DNA of 64,000 nucleotides from Oscillospiraceae bacterium. Lineage in GTDB: Bacteria; Bacillota; Clostridia; Oscillospirales; Acutalibacteraceae. The notes beneath the pieces were generated by a model, which saw only the letters and a program-made list of their open reading frames with translations, made no database searches and was not told where the DNA came from. Shown in pieces: positions 33,789-42,370 of the stretch. The translations under genes were made by a program, and so were the position numbers. How positions within the stretch are numbered: the stretch's first letter is position 1; every line of letters starts with the position of its first letter. Where the stretch lies: assembly GCA_015066625.1 (NCBI GenBank), contig SVOC01000003.1, positions 1 through 64,000 on the forward strand, written 5' to 3'.

Positions 33789-34397
33789 ATGAACAGCCGC
33801 ACATATTATTATGCAAGAGTATCAAGCAAGGAACAGAATTTAGACCGTCAGATTGCCGCTTTTGTGGCTCTTGGAGCAACAGACCGCGATATTATCACGG
33901 ATAAAGAGAGCGGTAAGGATTTAGACAGAAAAGGGTATCAGGCTCTTAAAAATGCAATGTTGCGCCGCGGTGATACACTTGTTGTTAAATCGCTCGACAG
34001 ATTGAGCCGTAACAAGCTCGACATTCACAACGAATTACAGTATTTCAAAGAGAACGGCATACGCTTGAAAGTTATTGATTTACCCACAACAATGATGGAC
34101 TTACCCGAGGGGCAAGAATGGGTGTTTGAAATGGTCAACAACATTCTGATTGAGGTATTGGGAACGATTGCCGAACAGGAGCGCGAAACAATACGCAAGC
34201 GACAGGCAGAGGGAATTGAAGCCGCAAAGCAGAACGGCAAGAAATTAGGACGCCCAGCGCTTGTCTTTCCCGCAAATTGGAACGAGGTTTATTCCTCTTG
34301 GAAAGCGGGCGAGATAACAGCCAAAACCGCAATGGAACTGACCGAAACAAAAAGAACGAGTTTTTACAAACTCGTTAATATGACAGAAAACAATTAA
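33789..34397 (+). CDS. Serine resolvase/invertase
   Basis: A 202-residue small serine recombinase. YYYARVSSKEQNLDRQ carries Arg10 and the nucleophile Ser12. VKSLDRLSRNKLDI and TIAEQERETIRKRQAEGI are the conserved dimer and E-helix segments. The C-terminal helix-turn-helix is AGEITAKTAMELTETKRTSF. It is typical of plasmid or transposon resolvases, which resolve dimers or invert DNA. It has its own promoter with an inverted repeat upstream, and it is the last gene of the element before the rubrerythrin 3' end. Confidence 0.93.
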   Translation: MNSRTYYYARVSSKEQNLDRQIAAFVALGATDRDIITDKESGKDLDRKGYQALKNAMLRRGDTLVVKSLDRLSRNKLDIHNELQYFKENGIRLKVIDLPTTMMDLPEGQEWVFEMVNNILIEVLGTIAEQERETIRKRQAEGIEAAKQNGKKLGRPALVFPANWNEVYSSWKAGEITAKTAMELTETKRTSFYKLVNMTENN

Positions 34398-34483
34398 ATA
34401 ACAAAATATTTCCACTTTTTCAAAATCCACTTTTGCTACTCTTGGAGATGGGGAGCGGACGCAGTTTCCACCCTCTTTCCACT

Positions 34484-34515
34484 AAAAAAAGAGGGTAGGA
34501 CTTTATCCTACCCTC
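34484..34515 (-). terminator. Present terminator of rubrerythrin, supplied by the element
   Basis: GAGGGTAGGA (34491-34500) pairs with TCCTACCCTC (34506-34515); on the minus strand seven Ts follow. Confidence 0.85.
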
Positions 34516-34531
34516 TTGGAAATGTTTTAAA

Positions 34532-35077
34532 TTAACCGAAATATCTCTGAAGAAGACCTGCGAAAGCCTTGCCGTGTCTTGCTTCGTCACGAGCCATTTC
34601 GTGTACTGTGTCGTGGATAGCGTCAAGACCCTGCTCCTTAGCCATCTTTGCAAGTTCAAATTTGCCTGCGGTTGCACCGTTTTCAGCGTCAACTCTCATT
34701 TCGAGATTCTTCTTTGTGCTGTCGGTGATTACTTCGCCCAGAAGCTCTGCAAACTTTGCTGCGTGCTCTGCCTCTTCGTATGCTGCCTTTTCCCAGTAAA
34801 GACCGATTTCGGGGTAGCCTTCACGGTGAGCAACTCTTGCCATTGCAAGGTACATACCTACTTCTGAGCACTCGCCTTCAAAGTTAGCTCTGAGACCGTC
34901 GATGATTTCCTGGCTTACGCCCTTTGCAACGCCTACAACGTGCTCTGCTGCCCATGACATTTCGCCTGACTTCTGCTCGTTGAACTTTTCAGCGGGAACC
35001 TTGCACTGGGGGCAGAATTCGGGAGCTGAATCTCCTTCATGAACATAACCGCAAACTGAACATACAAACTTTTTCAT
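34532..35077 (-). CDS. Reverse rubrerythrin (NADH-linked peroxidase partner)
   Basis: A 181-residue protein with the rubredoxin domain first (FVCSVCGY and FCPQC: Cys6, Cys9, Cys22, Cys25) and the ferritin-like diiron domain second ([37 protein letters not shown]). This reversed order marks the clostridial reverse rubrerythrins, which reduce hydrogen peroxide and protect against oxygen. The gene lies 48 bases after a PerR/Fur-type regulator and is probably co-transcribed. Its 3' end has been replaced by the integrated element, with protein sequence nearly unchanged (LLQRYFG for LLARYFG). Confidence 0.95.
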   Translation of the reverse strand: MKKFVCSVCGYVHEGDSAPEFCPQCKVPAEKFNEQKSGEMSWAAEHVVGVAKGVSQEIIDGLRANFEGECSEVGMYLAMARVAHREGYPEIGLYWEKAAYEEAEHAAKFAELLGEVITDSTKKNLEMRVDAENGATAGKFELAKMAKEQGLDAIHDTVHEMARDEARHGKAFAGLLQRYFG

Positions 35078-35125
35078 AATACTTTTCCTCCAAAAATTTA
35101 AATATAATTTTTTGTTAATTTATGA

Positions 35126-35533
35126 TTATCCGACCTGTTTTGAACAAGAGGGACAATATCCTGTGAATAAAACGGAGTGTGATAAAATCTTTCCGTCAAA
35201 AGCCTTTGAGGCCTCTTCGCATAATCCGCAGTCGGTATCAAGAAAGATATCGAAAACACCGCCGCAGTCAAGGCAGGTGAGATGATAGTGAAGATTGATG
35301 TTGCCGTCATATCTTGCTGTGCCTCCCGAACCTATTCTGATAATTTTACCGTCGCCTTCAAGCTGAGCAAGATTTCTGTAAACCGTTGCAAGGCTTAAAG
35401 CCGGTATCTTGGGTTTGAGTGAAAAATAAAGGTCTTCCGCCGTGGGATGGTCATACCGTGAACACAAGTTTTCAAGTATTGCATCACGCTGCTTACTGTG
35501 CCTTTGAGCCTGCATCTGATTCACTCCTTTCAC
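35126..35533 (-). CDS. perR: Fur-family regulator, PerR-like
   Basis: A 135-residue metalloregulator (129 residues if started at Met7). The winged helix is SKQRDAILENL..YDHPTAEDLYFSL and LSLATVYRNLAQLEGDGKI. A structural zinc site is formed by CLDCGG and GYCPSC. The pairing with reverse rubrerythrin suggests a peroxide-sensing PerR rather than an iron Fur; the symbol is therefore tentative. The DNA in front of it carries a strong GATAATCGTTATC operator overlapping the promoter, so it very likely regulates itself and the rubrerythrin gene. Confidence 0.88.
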   Translation of the reverse strand: MKGVNQMQAQRHSKQRDAILENLCSRYDHPTAEDLYFSLKPKIPALSLATVYRNLAQLEGDGKIIRIGSGGTARYDGNINLHYHLTCLDCGGVFDIFLDTDCGLCEEASKAFDGKILSHSVLFTGYCPSCSKQVG

Positions 35534-35544
35534 TTTTCGCTAAC

Positions 35545-35595
35545 GATAATCGTTATCGTTATCATTATTATAGCGTGAGATTCTGAGTTTGTCAA
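35545..35595 (-). promoter_or_regulatory. Promoter and Fur/PerR-type operator
   Basis: On the minus strand TTGACA (35590-35595), a 17-base spacer, TATAAT (35567-35572). Just downstream lies GATAATCGTTATC (35545-35557), with perfect GATAA/TTATC arms, and a further CGTTATCATTATT half-repeat. Binding would block transcription start. Confidence 0.85.
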
Positions 35596-35712
35596 TAGCT
35601 TTTTTAAAAAAATTTCGAAAAATCCGAATAAACACGTAAAATTGCCGAATACATTAAAAATATTGCTTTTTTTCGTCGGTTAAATTATTATGCAGATGTA
35701 AGGAGGCTTCTT

Positions 35713-36147
35713 ATGAAATGCATTGTAACTATTGATAAAGAACACGAAGAGGAGGTGCTTGTTTTTGCACACAAAAGAACAAGGCTTGTTGATGAAATAG
35801 AAAACCTTGTTGCAAATGGTGCAAACGAAATAACGGGCTATGCTGACGGGGAGATATGTATGTTAAACGTCTCGGATGTTTTTTGTTTTACGGTAGAGAA
35901 CAATAAAGTATATGCGTTGACAGCGGATAAGAAACTGCAAATCAAACATCGCCTTTATCAGCTTGAAGAAATTCTCGGCGAAGGTTTTATCAAAATCAAT
36001 CAGTCGTGCATAGCAAATATAAGGTTTATTTCCAAATTCAGTGCGGCATTTTCGGGCGCGCTCAATGTGACATTCAAAAACGGGTATACGGATTATGTGT
36101 CCCGGCGCAACGTGAAAGCCGTCAAAGAAAGGTTAGGTGTAAAATAA
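35713..36147 (+). CDS. LytTR-domain DNA-binding regulator
   Basis: A 144-residue protein. After a short N-terminal strand-rich part, the LytTR domain runs from about residue 45 (GEICMLNVSDVFCFTVENNK, KVYALTADKKLQIKHRLYQL, FIKINQSCIANI, YVSRRNVKAVKERLG). There is no receiver domain. Such single-domain LytTR proteins pair with a DUF3021 membrane protein, here encoded with a TAATG overlap, and typically form a self-contained regulatory unit. Confidence 0.9.
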   Translation: MKCIVTIDKEHEEEVLVFAHKRTRLVDEIENLVANGANEITGYADGEICMLNVSDVFCFTVENNKVYALTADKKLQIKHRLYQLEEILGEGFIKINQSCIANIRFISKFSAAFSGALNVTFKNGYTDYVSRRNVKAVKERLGVK

Positions 36148-36560
36148 TGAATAAATACCTTAAAGAATATTTTCACAGAGGTCTGATGTTTGCGGGCTTC
36201 GGACCCGTAATATTAGGAATAATATACTTCATACTTTCCAAAACAATAAACAATTTTTCGCTGAGTGGCGGTGAAGTTCTTCTTGCTATTGTTTCAATTT
36301 ATATGCTTGCTTTTGTTCAGGCAGGGTCAAGCGTATTCAATCAGATTGAACACTGGCCTCTTACAAAATCCCTTTTTTGCCACTTTGCAAGTCTTTATAC
36401 GGTCTATGTTATCTGCTATTGCGTGAATTCCTGGATTCCTTTTGAATGGGGAGTTATCGGAATTTTTACGGCAATCTTTGTTGTGCTTTATTTTGCAATA
36501 TGGTTTACCGTTTATTTTATTGCAAAATCAACAAGCAAAAAACTGAATAAGACACTGTAA
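36147..36560 (+). CDS. DUF3021 membrane protein
   Basis: A 137-residue protein from ATG 36147. It has four predicted membrane segments (GLMFAGFGPVILGIIYFIL; VLLAIVSIYMLAFVQAG; LFCHFASLYTVYVICYCV; GVIGIFTAIFVVLYFAIW) and a basic C-terminus. It fits the DUF3021 family that accompanies LytTR regulators, probably as a membrane inhibitor or sensor of the regulator. The start overlaps the LytTR stop by one base. A longer frame beginning at 36006 is only a shadow. Confidence 0.88.
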   Translation: MNKYLKEYFHRGLMFAGFGPVILGIIYFILSKTINNFSLSGGEVLLAIVSIYMLAFVQAGSSVFNQIEHWPLTKSLFCHFASLYTVYVICYCVNSWIPFEWGVIGIFTAIFVVLYFAIWFTVYFIAKSTSKKLNKTL

Positions 36561-36567
36561 AAAAACG

Positions 36568-36600
36568 AAACCGCCTTGCCGAAAAGCAAAGCGGTTTTTC
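36568..36600. terminator. Terminator between convergent genes
   Basis: AAACCGC (36568-36574) pairs with GCGGTTT (36591-36597), with an inner TTGC/GCAA; T run on the plus strand and A run for the minus strand. Confidence 0.75.
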
Positions 36601-37080
36601 TTATTCTGCAAATTCCTTTAATTTCTCACCCGCTATGCGGTAAACGGTCCATTCATCCATAGGGGTTGCACCCAATGACAAATAGAAATCAATGCTGGGT
36701 TTATTCCAGTCAAGGCAGCTCCATTCAAGCCTGCCGCAGCCTCTTTCGCAGGCGATTTTTGCAAGTGCTTTCAGCAGACCTTTACCGTAGCCTTTTCCTC
36801 TGTGTTCAGGTAACACGAATAAATCTTCAAGATAAATTCCTGCTCTGCCAAGGAAGGTTGAAAAGTTATGGAAGAACAGAGCAAAGCCCACCTCTTTACC
36901 GTTTTCAAGTGCAAAAATAACCTCTGCCTTTTTCTTCTCAAATATCCATTCTTTCAGAAGATCAGGTGTTGCAACAACGTCGTCAAGCATTTTTTCGTAT
37001 TCGGCGAGTTTGAGAATGAAATCAAGTATGATTTCAACATCACTTTCATTTGCAAATCTTATTTCAAAATTTTTATTCAT
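36601..37080 (-). CDS. GNAT acetyltransferase, diamine/thialysine type
   Basis: About 159 residues from ATG 37080, which has GGGTGA upstream; the longer frame to 37098 lacks support. It shows a GNAT fold similar to spermidine/spermine and thialysine acetyltransferases: FILKLAEYEKM near the start, AGIYLEDLFVLPEHRGKGYG as the acetyl-CoA loop, then RLEWSCLDWNKPSIDFYLSL. It would acetylate a polyamine-like or lysine-like amine in the cytoplasm. It stands alone, convergent with the LytTR unit. Confidence 0.85.
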   Translation of the reverse strand: MNKNFEIRFANESDVEIILDFILKLAEYEKMLDDVVATPDLLKEWIFEKKKAEVIFALENGKEVGFALFFHNFSTFLGRAGIYLEDLFVLPEHRGKGYGKGLLKALAKIACERGCGRLEWSCLDWNKPSIDFYLSLGATPMDEWTVYRIAGEKLKEFAE

Positions 37081-37132
37081 AAATATCACCCGATACAATA
37101 TAACATTTTCAAGGTGTGTTTTGCAATAAATA

Positions 37133-37161
37133 TTGACATTTTATTTTCTTTGATGTACGAT
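37133..37161 (+). promoter_or_regulatory. Sigma-A type promoter of the GDPD gene
   Basis: TTGACA (37133-37138), a 17-base spacer, TACGAT (37156-37161). Confidence 0.75.
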
Positions 37162-37187
37162 TTAACAAACAAAAGGAGATGGGTATT

Positions 37188-38036
37188 ATGCTTTCATTCA
37201 AAAACAAACTTATCACAAAGGTGGGCGTGCCGATTTTTAAATGTCCCGCACTGCCGTTTATTCATATTTACAAGATGACCAATAAGCCCAAAGCCCGTAT
37301 TTCTCTCAGTGAAAACGGAATCGGTTCAAAGGAAGATCCTGTTTATCTTACCGCCCACAGAGGCGGTTGGGCAGATGCTCCGCAAAACAGCCTGCCTGCC
37401 TTCAAAAAATCCGTTGAGCTTGGCTATTATACTGCTGAATGCGATATAAGACTTACAAAGGATAACAAGTGGGTTGTTCTTCATAACGATACCGTTGATT
37501 CGCTGTTTTGCCAGAAAGGCAAAATTGAAGATTTTACCTATGATGAGGCAAGAAGCTTTACATACAAGCACGGCCCCAGTTTCTGGGCTTACAAGGATCT
37601 GAAAATCTGTTCTTTTGAAGAATATCTTGATGTTTTTGTGGGTACAAACACCCGTCCTCAGATTGAAATAAAGAGCGAAACCTATGATATGCTTTACACG
37701 GTTGTTGATGCGGTTAAGGCGAAGGGGCTTGAAAAAAGTGCAATTGTCATTTCTTTTGACCTCAAACAACTTCAAGAAATAAATAAGATTGACAGCAGTA
37801 TCGAGCTTTGGTATCTCATAGGTAAAATTACACCCGAAAGAATAGCGGAGGCTCAGGCTATCGGCTCAAATGTATGGCTTTCTCCCAACTACGATGAAAA
37901 CGATGCAGAGTCAATTAAGCTTGCTCTTGATGCAGGTATAGGTGTTTCATTCTGGACAGTCAATACCGTTGAAAAAGCAAGGAAGCTTTATGACCTTGGT
38001 GTAAGGTATATAGAGAGTGATATTCTCTGCAAATAA
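37188..38036 (+). CDS. Glycerophosphodiester phosphodiesterase
   Basis: About 282 residues from ATG 37188 (AAAAGGAG is too close to ATG 37179). The GDPD active-site signature is present: TAHRGGWADAPQNSLPAF, then AECDIRLTKD and VVLHNDTVD, with later FWTVNTVEKARKLYDLGVRY. It hydrolyses glycerophosphodiesters to glycerol 3-phosphate and an alcohol. There is no clear signal peptide; the N-terminal 35 residues are a basic extension with a hydrophobic patch, so a membrane association is possible. A terminator follows. Confidence 0.92.
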   Translation: MLSFKNKLITKVGVPIFKCPALPFIHIYKMTNKPKARISLSENGIGSKEDPVYLTAHRGGWADAPQNSLPAFKKSVELGYYTAECDIRLTKDNKWVVLHNDTVDSLFCQKGKIEDFTYDEARSFTYKHGPSFWAYKDLKICSFEEYLDVFVGTNTRPQIEIKSETYDMLYTVVDAVKAKGLEKSAIVISFDLKQLQEINKIDSSIELWYLIGKITPERIAEAQAIGSNVWLSPNYDENDAESIKLALDAGIGVSFWTVNTVEKARKLYDLGVRYIESDILCK

Positions 38037-38041
38037 TACTG

Positions 38042-38072
38042 TGGGCAGGCATTTTGTCTGCCCATTATTTTT
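38042..38072 (+). terminator. Terminator after the GDPD gene
   Basis: TGGGCAG (38042-38048) pairs with CTGCCCA (38058-38064), followed by TTATTTTT. Confidence 0.75.
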
Positions 38073-38082
38073 CGGTTTTATG

Positions 38083-38110
38083 TTGACTTTTTCGTTTAAT
38101 ATGGTATACT
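38083..38110 (+). promoter_or_regulatory. Promoter of the pyrimidine operon
   Basis: TTGACT (38083-38088), a 16-base spacer, TATACT (38105-38110). Only about 25 bases separate it from the pyrC start, so there is no room for a PyrR attenuator or other leader. Confidence 0.75.
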
Positions 38111-38140
38111 TATTAGAGTAACTTACGAAAGGGTTTGACT

Positions 38141-39373
38141 ATGGGCTTTACTGTAAAAGGCTGTAAAATAAACGGGCAGGGAGCACCTGCTGATATGGTT
38201 GTTTCAGGCGGCGTCTTTGGCGGTGCCTGTGATACCGTTTTCGAATTTAATAACTGTGCTGTTTTTCCCGGCTTTATTGATGTTCATGTTCATCTCAGAG
38301 AGCCGGGATTTTCTTATAAAGAAACCGTTGAAACGGGTACAAAAGCCTGTGCCCGGGGAGGTTATACCACTGTTTGTTCAATGCCCAATCTGAGCCCTGT
38401 TCCCGACAGTGCGGAGCATCTTGATGAGCAGCTTAAGCTTATCGAAAATGATGCGGTTATAGCCGTTGCACCCTACGGAGCAATAACCGTGGGTCAGAAC
38501 GGAGAAGAGCTTTCCGATATGGAGGCTATGGCAGATAAGGTCTGTGCTTTTTCCGATGACGGCAAGGGTGTGCAGAGTGAAGATATGATGCGTGAGGCAA
38601 TGATAAGAGCCAAAAAGCTGGGTAAGATGATAGTTGCTCATTGTGAAGATAATTCTCTGCTCCGCGGCGGATATATTCACGACGGCAAGTATGCCGCAGA
38701 GCACGGACACAGAGGAATCTGCTCCGAAAGCGAATGGAAACCCATAGAGAGAGATTTGAAGCTTGCGGCGGAAACGGGCTGCGCTTATCACGTCTGCCAC
38801 ATCTCAACCAAAGAAAGTGTGGAGCTTATCCGTAAAGCAAAGGCGGCAGGTGTTGATGTTACCTGCGAAACCGCACCTCATTACCTTATTCTCAGCGATA
38901 AGGATATGCAGGAGCACGGCAGATTCAAGATGAATCCGCCCCTGCGTGACGAAAGCGACAGATTGGCGCTTATCGAAGGTATCTGCGACGGCACCATTGA
39001 TATGATTGCAACGGACCATGCACCTCACTCTGCTGAAGAAAAGGGCAGAGGACTTGAAAAAAGTGCAATGGGAATTGTGGGAATCGAAACCGCATTTCCG
39101 CTTCTGTATACACACCTCGTAAAAACGGGCGTTATCACTCTGGACAGGCTTGTAGAACTTATGAGCACGAATCCTGCAAAGCGCTTCGGTTTTGATAATT
39201 CGATTGAAAACGGTAATTTCACCGTGTTCAATCTTGACAGTAAGTATACAATCAATCCTGATGATTTTCTGTCAAAGGGAAGGGCCACTCCGTTTGAAGG
39301 TTATGAGGTATACGGCGAATGCCTTATGACAGTCAGCAGCGGTAAAACAGCGTGGCTTAAGGAGGATAAGTAA
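38141..39373 (+). CDS. pyrC: Dihydroorotase
   Basis: About 410 residues from ATG 38141 (a TTG at 38135 is an alternative). It closes carbamoyl-aspartate to dihydroorotate, the third step of UMP synthesis. Zinc-site motifs are FIDVHVHLREPG, AHCEDN, YHVCHISTKES and IATDHAPHS, as in class I dihydroorotases. It is the first gene of a seven-gene operon and overlaps pyrK by one base. Confidence 0.96.
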   Translation: MGFTVKGCKINGQGAPADMVVSGGVFGGACDTVFEFNNCAVFPGFIDVHVHLREPGFSYKETVETGTKACARGGYTTVCSMPNLSPVPDSAEHLDEQLKLIENDAVIAVAPYGAITVGQNGEELSDMEAMADKVCAFSDDGKGVQSEDMMREAMIRAKKLGKMIVAHCEDNSLLRGGYIHDGKYAAEHGHRGICSESEWKPIERDLKLAAETGCAYHVCHISTKESVELIRKAKAAGVDVTCETAPHYLILSDKDMQEHGRFKMNPPLRDESDRLALIEGICDGTIDMIATDHAPHSAEEKGRGLEKSAMGIVGIETAFPLLYTHLVKTGVITLDRLVELMSTNPAKRFGFDNSIENGNFTVFNLDSKYTINPDDFLSKGRATPFEGYEVYGECLMTVSSGKTAWLKEDK

Positions 39374-40104
39374 TGAACAGAGCATATTATGACATTCTTT
39401 ATAACAAGCCCTTAACAAAGGATGTATATGAGATGAAGCTTGAGGGTGATACCTCACATATAACCGCACCCGGTCAGTTCATCAACATTCAGCTTGACGG
39501 CTTTTATCTTCGCAGACCCATATCAATCTGTGATTATGACGACGAAACAATTACAATTATATATAAGGTTGTCGGTCAGGGAACGGCAGATATGTCTATG
39601 CTTGACGAAGGCGGTTATCTTGATGTTCTTTGCGGTCTCGGCAACGGCTTTGATACCTCAAAATGCAGCGGAAAAGCTGTGCTTATAGGCGGCGGCGTGG
39701 GCGTTCCCCCGATGTATAATCTTTGCAAAAAGCTTCTTGCAGAGGGTAAGGATGTTACCGTCATTCTTGGCTTTAATACCAAGGATGAGATTTTTTATGA
39801 GAACGAATTCAAAGCTCTCGGAGCAAAGGTTTATGTTTCAACCGTTGACGGTTCATACGGCACAAAGGGCTTTGTTACCGATGTACTTAAAGACATTGAA
39901 TATGACTATTTTTTCACTTGCGGACCTATGCCGATGTTCAGAGCAATCGAAAAAATTGCAACAACAAGCGGTCAGTACAGCTTTGAGGAGCGTATGGGCT
40001 GCGGTTTCGGCGCCTGTATGGGCTGCTCATGCAAGACAAAATACGGCTACAAGAGAATTTGCAGGGACGGTCCCGTGCTTGAAAGGGAGGAGATTATATG
40101 GTAA
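39373..40104 (+). CDS. pyrK: Dihydroorotate dehydrogenase electron transfer subunit
   Basis: A 243-residue FAD and [2Fe-2S] protein. The FAD domain shows PGQFINIQ and FYLRRPISICDY, the NAD domain AVLIGGGVGVPPMYNLCKKL, and the C-terminal cluster ligands are the four Cys in GCGFGACMGCSCKTKYGYKR and IC. It passes electrons from PyrD to NAD. It starts within the pyrC stop and overlaps pyrD by 7 bases. Confidence 0.95.
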   Translation: MNRAYYDILYNKPLTKDVYEMKLEGDTSHITAPGQFINIQLDGFYLRRPISICDYDDETITIIYKVVGQGTADMSMLDEGGYLDVLCGLGNGFDTSKCSGKAVLIGGGVGVPPMYNLCKKLLAEGKDVTVILGFNTKDEIFYENEFKALGAKVYVSTVDGSYGTKGFVTDVLKDIEYDYFFTCGPMPMFRAIEKIATTSGQYSFEERMGCGFGACMGCSCKTKYGYKRICRDGPVLEREEIIW

Positions 40105-41015
40105 ACACAAAGGTTAATCTTTGCGGAATTGAGCTTGATAATCCCGTTATTCCTGCGTCGGGTACTTTCGGCTTCGGCTATGAATTCGCAGAGCTTTATG
40201 ATATCAACTGTCTCGGAACATTTTCGTTCAAGGGCACAACCAAGGATCCCCGTTTCGGCAATCCCACTCCCAGAATCGCAGAATGCGAAAGAGGTATGAT
40301 AAATGCTGTGGGTCTGCAGAATCCCGGTGTTGAAAAGGTTATCAGTGAAGAGCTTCCAAAGCTCGCAAAATGCTTTTCAAAGCCCGTTATGGCAAATGTC
40401 AGCGGATTTTCACTTGATGAATATGCGTATACCTGCGAAAAGCTTGACAAAGAGAAGCAGGTTGGCTGGCTTGAAGTCAACATAAGCTGCCCCAACGTTC
40501 ACGGCGGCGGTATGAGCTTCGGCACATCTCCCGAAGCTGCGGCAGAGGTTACAAAGGCTGTTAAGGCAGTAACAACAAAGCCCGTTATCATCAAGCTTTC
40601 GCCCAATGTTACCGATATAGTTGCCATTGCAAAGGCTTGTGAAGAAGCGGGTGCAGACGGCGTGAGCTTAATCAATACACTTCTCGGAATGAGAATTGAC
40701 CTTAAAACAGGCAAACCCGTTATCGCTAATAAAATGGGCGGTTTTTCAGGACCTGCGATAAAGCCCGTAGGCATCAGAATGGTTTATCAGGTAAGTCAGG
40801 CAGTAAACATTCCCGTTATCGGTATGGGCGGCGTGTCAACCGCAGAGGATGTTATTGAATACATTATGGCAGGTGCAACGGCTGTTGAGGTTGGTGCGGC
40901 AAATCTTGTAAACCCCTATGCAAGCTTTGCGATTGTTAATAACCTTCCCGATGTAATGTATAAATACGGTATTAAAAATTTAAATGATATAAAAGGATGT
41001 GCACACAATGGGTAA
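40098..41015 (+). CDS. pyrD: Dihydroorotate dehydrogenase, class 1B catalytic subunit
   Basis: A 305-residue FMN enzyme that oxidises dihydroorotate to orotate with PyrK. It has [22 protein letters not shown], and [16 protein letters not shown] containing the CPN motif, then [20 protein letters not shown] and [11 protein letters not shown]. Class 1B is supported by the adjacent pyrK. It overlaps pyrF by 8 bases. Confidence 0.96.
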   Translation: MVNTKVNLCGIELDNPVIPASGTFGFGYEFAELYDINCLGTFSFKGTTKDPRFGNPTPRIAECERGMINAVGLQNPGVEKVISEELPKLAKCFSKPVMANVSGFSLDEYAYTCEKLDKEKQVGWLEVNISCPNVHGGGMSFGTSPEAAAEVTKAVKAVTTKPVIIKLSPNVTDIVAIAKACEEAGADGVSLINTLLGMRIDLKTGKPVIANKMGGFSGPAIKPVGIRMVYQVSQAVNIPVIGMGGVSTAEDVIEYIMAGATAVEVGAANLVNPYASFAIVNNLPDVMYKYGIKNLNDIKGCAHNG

Positions 41016-41706
41016 AGACGTAATCGTGGCTTGCGATTTCAGCAGCAAGCAGGCAGTAATGGATTTTCTTGACAAGTTCACAGAGGAAAAGCCTTATGTA
41101 AAAATCGGTATGGAGCTTTTCTATGCGGAAGGTCCTTCAATTGTTAAGGAAATCAAGGCAAGAGGTCATAAAATTTTCCTCGACCTTAAACTTTGTGATA
41201 TTCCCAACACCGTCAAGAAGGCGATGAGCGTGCTCAGCGGTCTTGATGTTGATATGACAAACCTTCACGCCAGCGGCACAATCGAAATGATGCAGGCTGC
41301 AATTGAAGGTCTTACAAGAGAAGACGGTACAAGACCTCTTCTTATTGCGGTTACTCAGCTTACTTCAACCAGCGAAGAAAGAATGAGAGAGCAGCTTCTT
41401 ATCGATAAGCCCCTTGATGAGGTTGTTATGCACTACGCATCAAATGCTGAAAAGGCAGGTCTTGACGGCGTTGTTTGCTCACCTCTTGAAAGCGAAAAGG
41501 TACACGGCAGATGCGGCAGCAAATTCCTGACCGTTACTCCCGGCGTGCGTTTTGCAGACGGTGATATCGGCGACCAGGTAAGAGTTACAACTCCCGCAAA
41601 GGCAAAGGAGCTGGGCTCGGACTACATTGTTGTCGGCAGACCCATTACCGCTGCGGAAGACCCCGTTGCGGCTTACAGAAGATGTGTAGCTGAATTCGTA
41701 GGTTAA
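41008..41706 (+). CDS. pyrF: Orotidine 5'-phosphate decarboxylase
   Basis: About 232 residues from ATG 41008, with AAAGG upstream. It performs the last step to UMP. The catalytic DxKxxD motif is in [24 protein letters not shown] and YIVVGRPIT form the phosphate-binding part. Placement before pyrE fits the usual pathway operon. Confidence 0.96.
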   Translation: MGKDVIVACDFSSKQAVMDFLDKFTEEKPYVKIGMELFYAEGPSIVKEIKARGHKIFLDLKLCDIPNTVKKAMSVLSGLDVDMTNLHASGTIEMMQAAIEGLTREDGTRPLLIAVTQLTSTSEERMREQLLIDKPLDEVVMHYASNAEKAGLDGVVCSPLESEKVHGRCGSKFLTVTPGVRFADGDIGDQVRVTTPAKAKELGSDYIVVGRPITAAEDPVAAYRRCVAEFVG

Positions 41707-41731
41707 TAATTTCTAAGGAGGATAATATAAA

Positions 41732-42370
41732 ATGCAGAAGCTTATTGCAAAAGACTTACTTTCAATCGGTGCGGTTTTCCTCCGCCCCGAAGAGCCCTTC
41801 ACTTGGGCAAGCGGCATTAAAAGCCCCATTTACTGTGACAACAGACTTACTCTCACCGCACCCGCTGTTCGCACGGATGTTGAGAAGGGTCTTGCCGAAA
41901 TCGTAAAGGAATATTATCCCGAAGCTGAAGTGCTTATGGGTACTTCAACTGCAGGTATTGCTCATGCGGCAATCACAGCTCATATGCTTGATATGCCTAT
42001 GGGTTATGTACGCTCAGGCGCAAAGGACCACGGCAGAGGCAATCAGATCGAAGGCAAGCTTGAAAAGGGTCAGAAGGTTGTTGTTATCGAAGACCTTATT
42101 TCAACCGGCGGCAGTGTAATTGAGGTTGTTGAAGCTCTCCGCGAAGCAGGTGCGGAAGTGCTCGGTATTGCCAGCATTTTCACCTACGGTATGAAGAAGG
42201 GCCTTGACAGACTTGCTGCGGCAGATGTCAAGAATGTAAGCCTTACAAACCTTGATGTTATAGCAGAAGTAGCAGCAGAAATCGGCTATATCAAGCCCGA
42301 GGATGTTGCACGTCTTATTGCTTTCAGAAATAACCCCTCCGACGAAAGCTGGATAGGGGGAGCAAAATGA
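41732..42370 (+). CDS. pyrE: Orotate phosphoribosyltransferase
   Basis: A 212-residue enzyme joining orotate to PRPP to give [19 protein letters not shown] is the orotate side, [10 protein letters not shown] and [17 protein letters not shown] the PRPP loop. AAGGAGG lies before the start. It overlaps pyrB by 4 bases. Confidence 0.96.
   Translation: MQKLIAKDLLSIGAVFLRPEEPFTWASGIKSPIYCDNRLTLTAPAVRTDVEKGLAEIVKEYYPEAEVLMGTSTAGIAHAAITAHMLDMPMGYVRSGAKDHGRGNQIEGKLEKGQKVVVIEDLISTGGSVIEVVEALREAGAEVLGIASIFTYGMKKGLDRLAAADVKNVSLTNLDVIAEVAAEIGYIKPEDVARLIAFRNNPSDESWIGGAK

Larger units (their letters stand above)
29612..34585. mobile_element. Integrated element of about 5 kb in the 3' end of rubrerythrin
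   Basis: Bounded by the direct repeat GCCTTGCCGTGTCTTGCTTC at 29612-29631 and 34566-34585, each within a copy of the rubrerythrin 3' end. Just inside the left end is a tyrosine integrase gene. Inside the right end is a serine resolvase. Between them are a leftward unit of small genes with a replication-initiator-like gene, and rightward small genes with a lipoprotein. TTTCCACTT-type direct repeats near both ends (29714-29727; 34409-34434, 34465-34483) are candidate integrase arm sites. No relaxase, conjugation or capsid genes are present, so it would have to be a satellite or small integrative mobilisable element. Confidence 0.85.
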
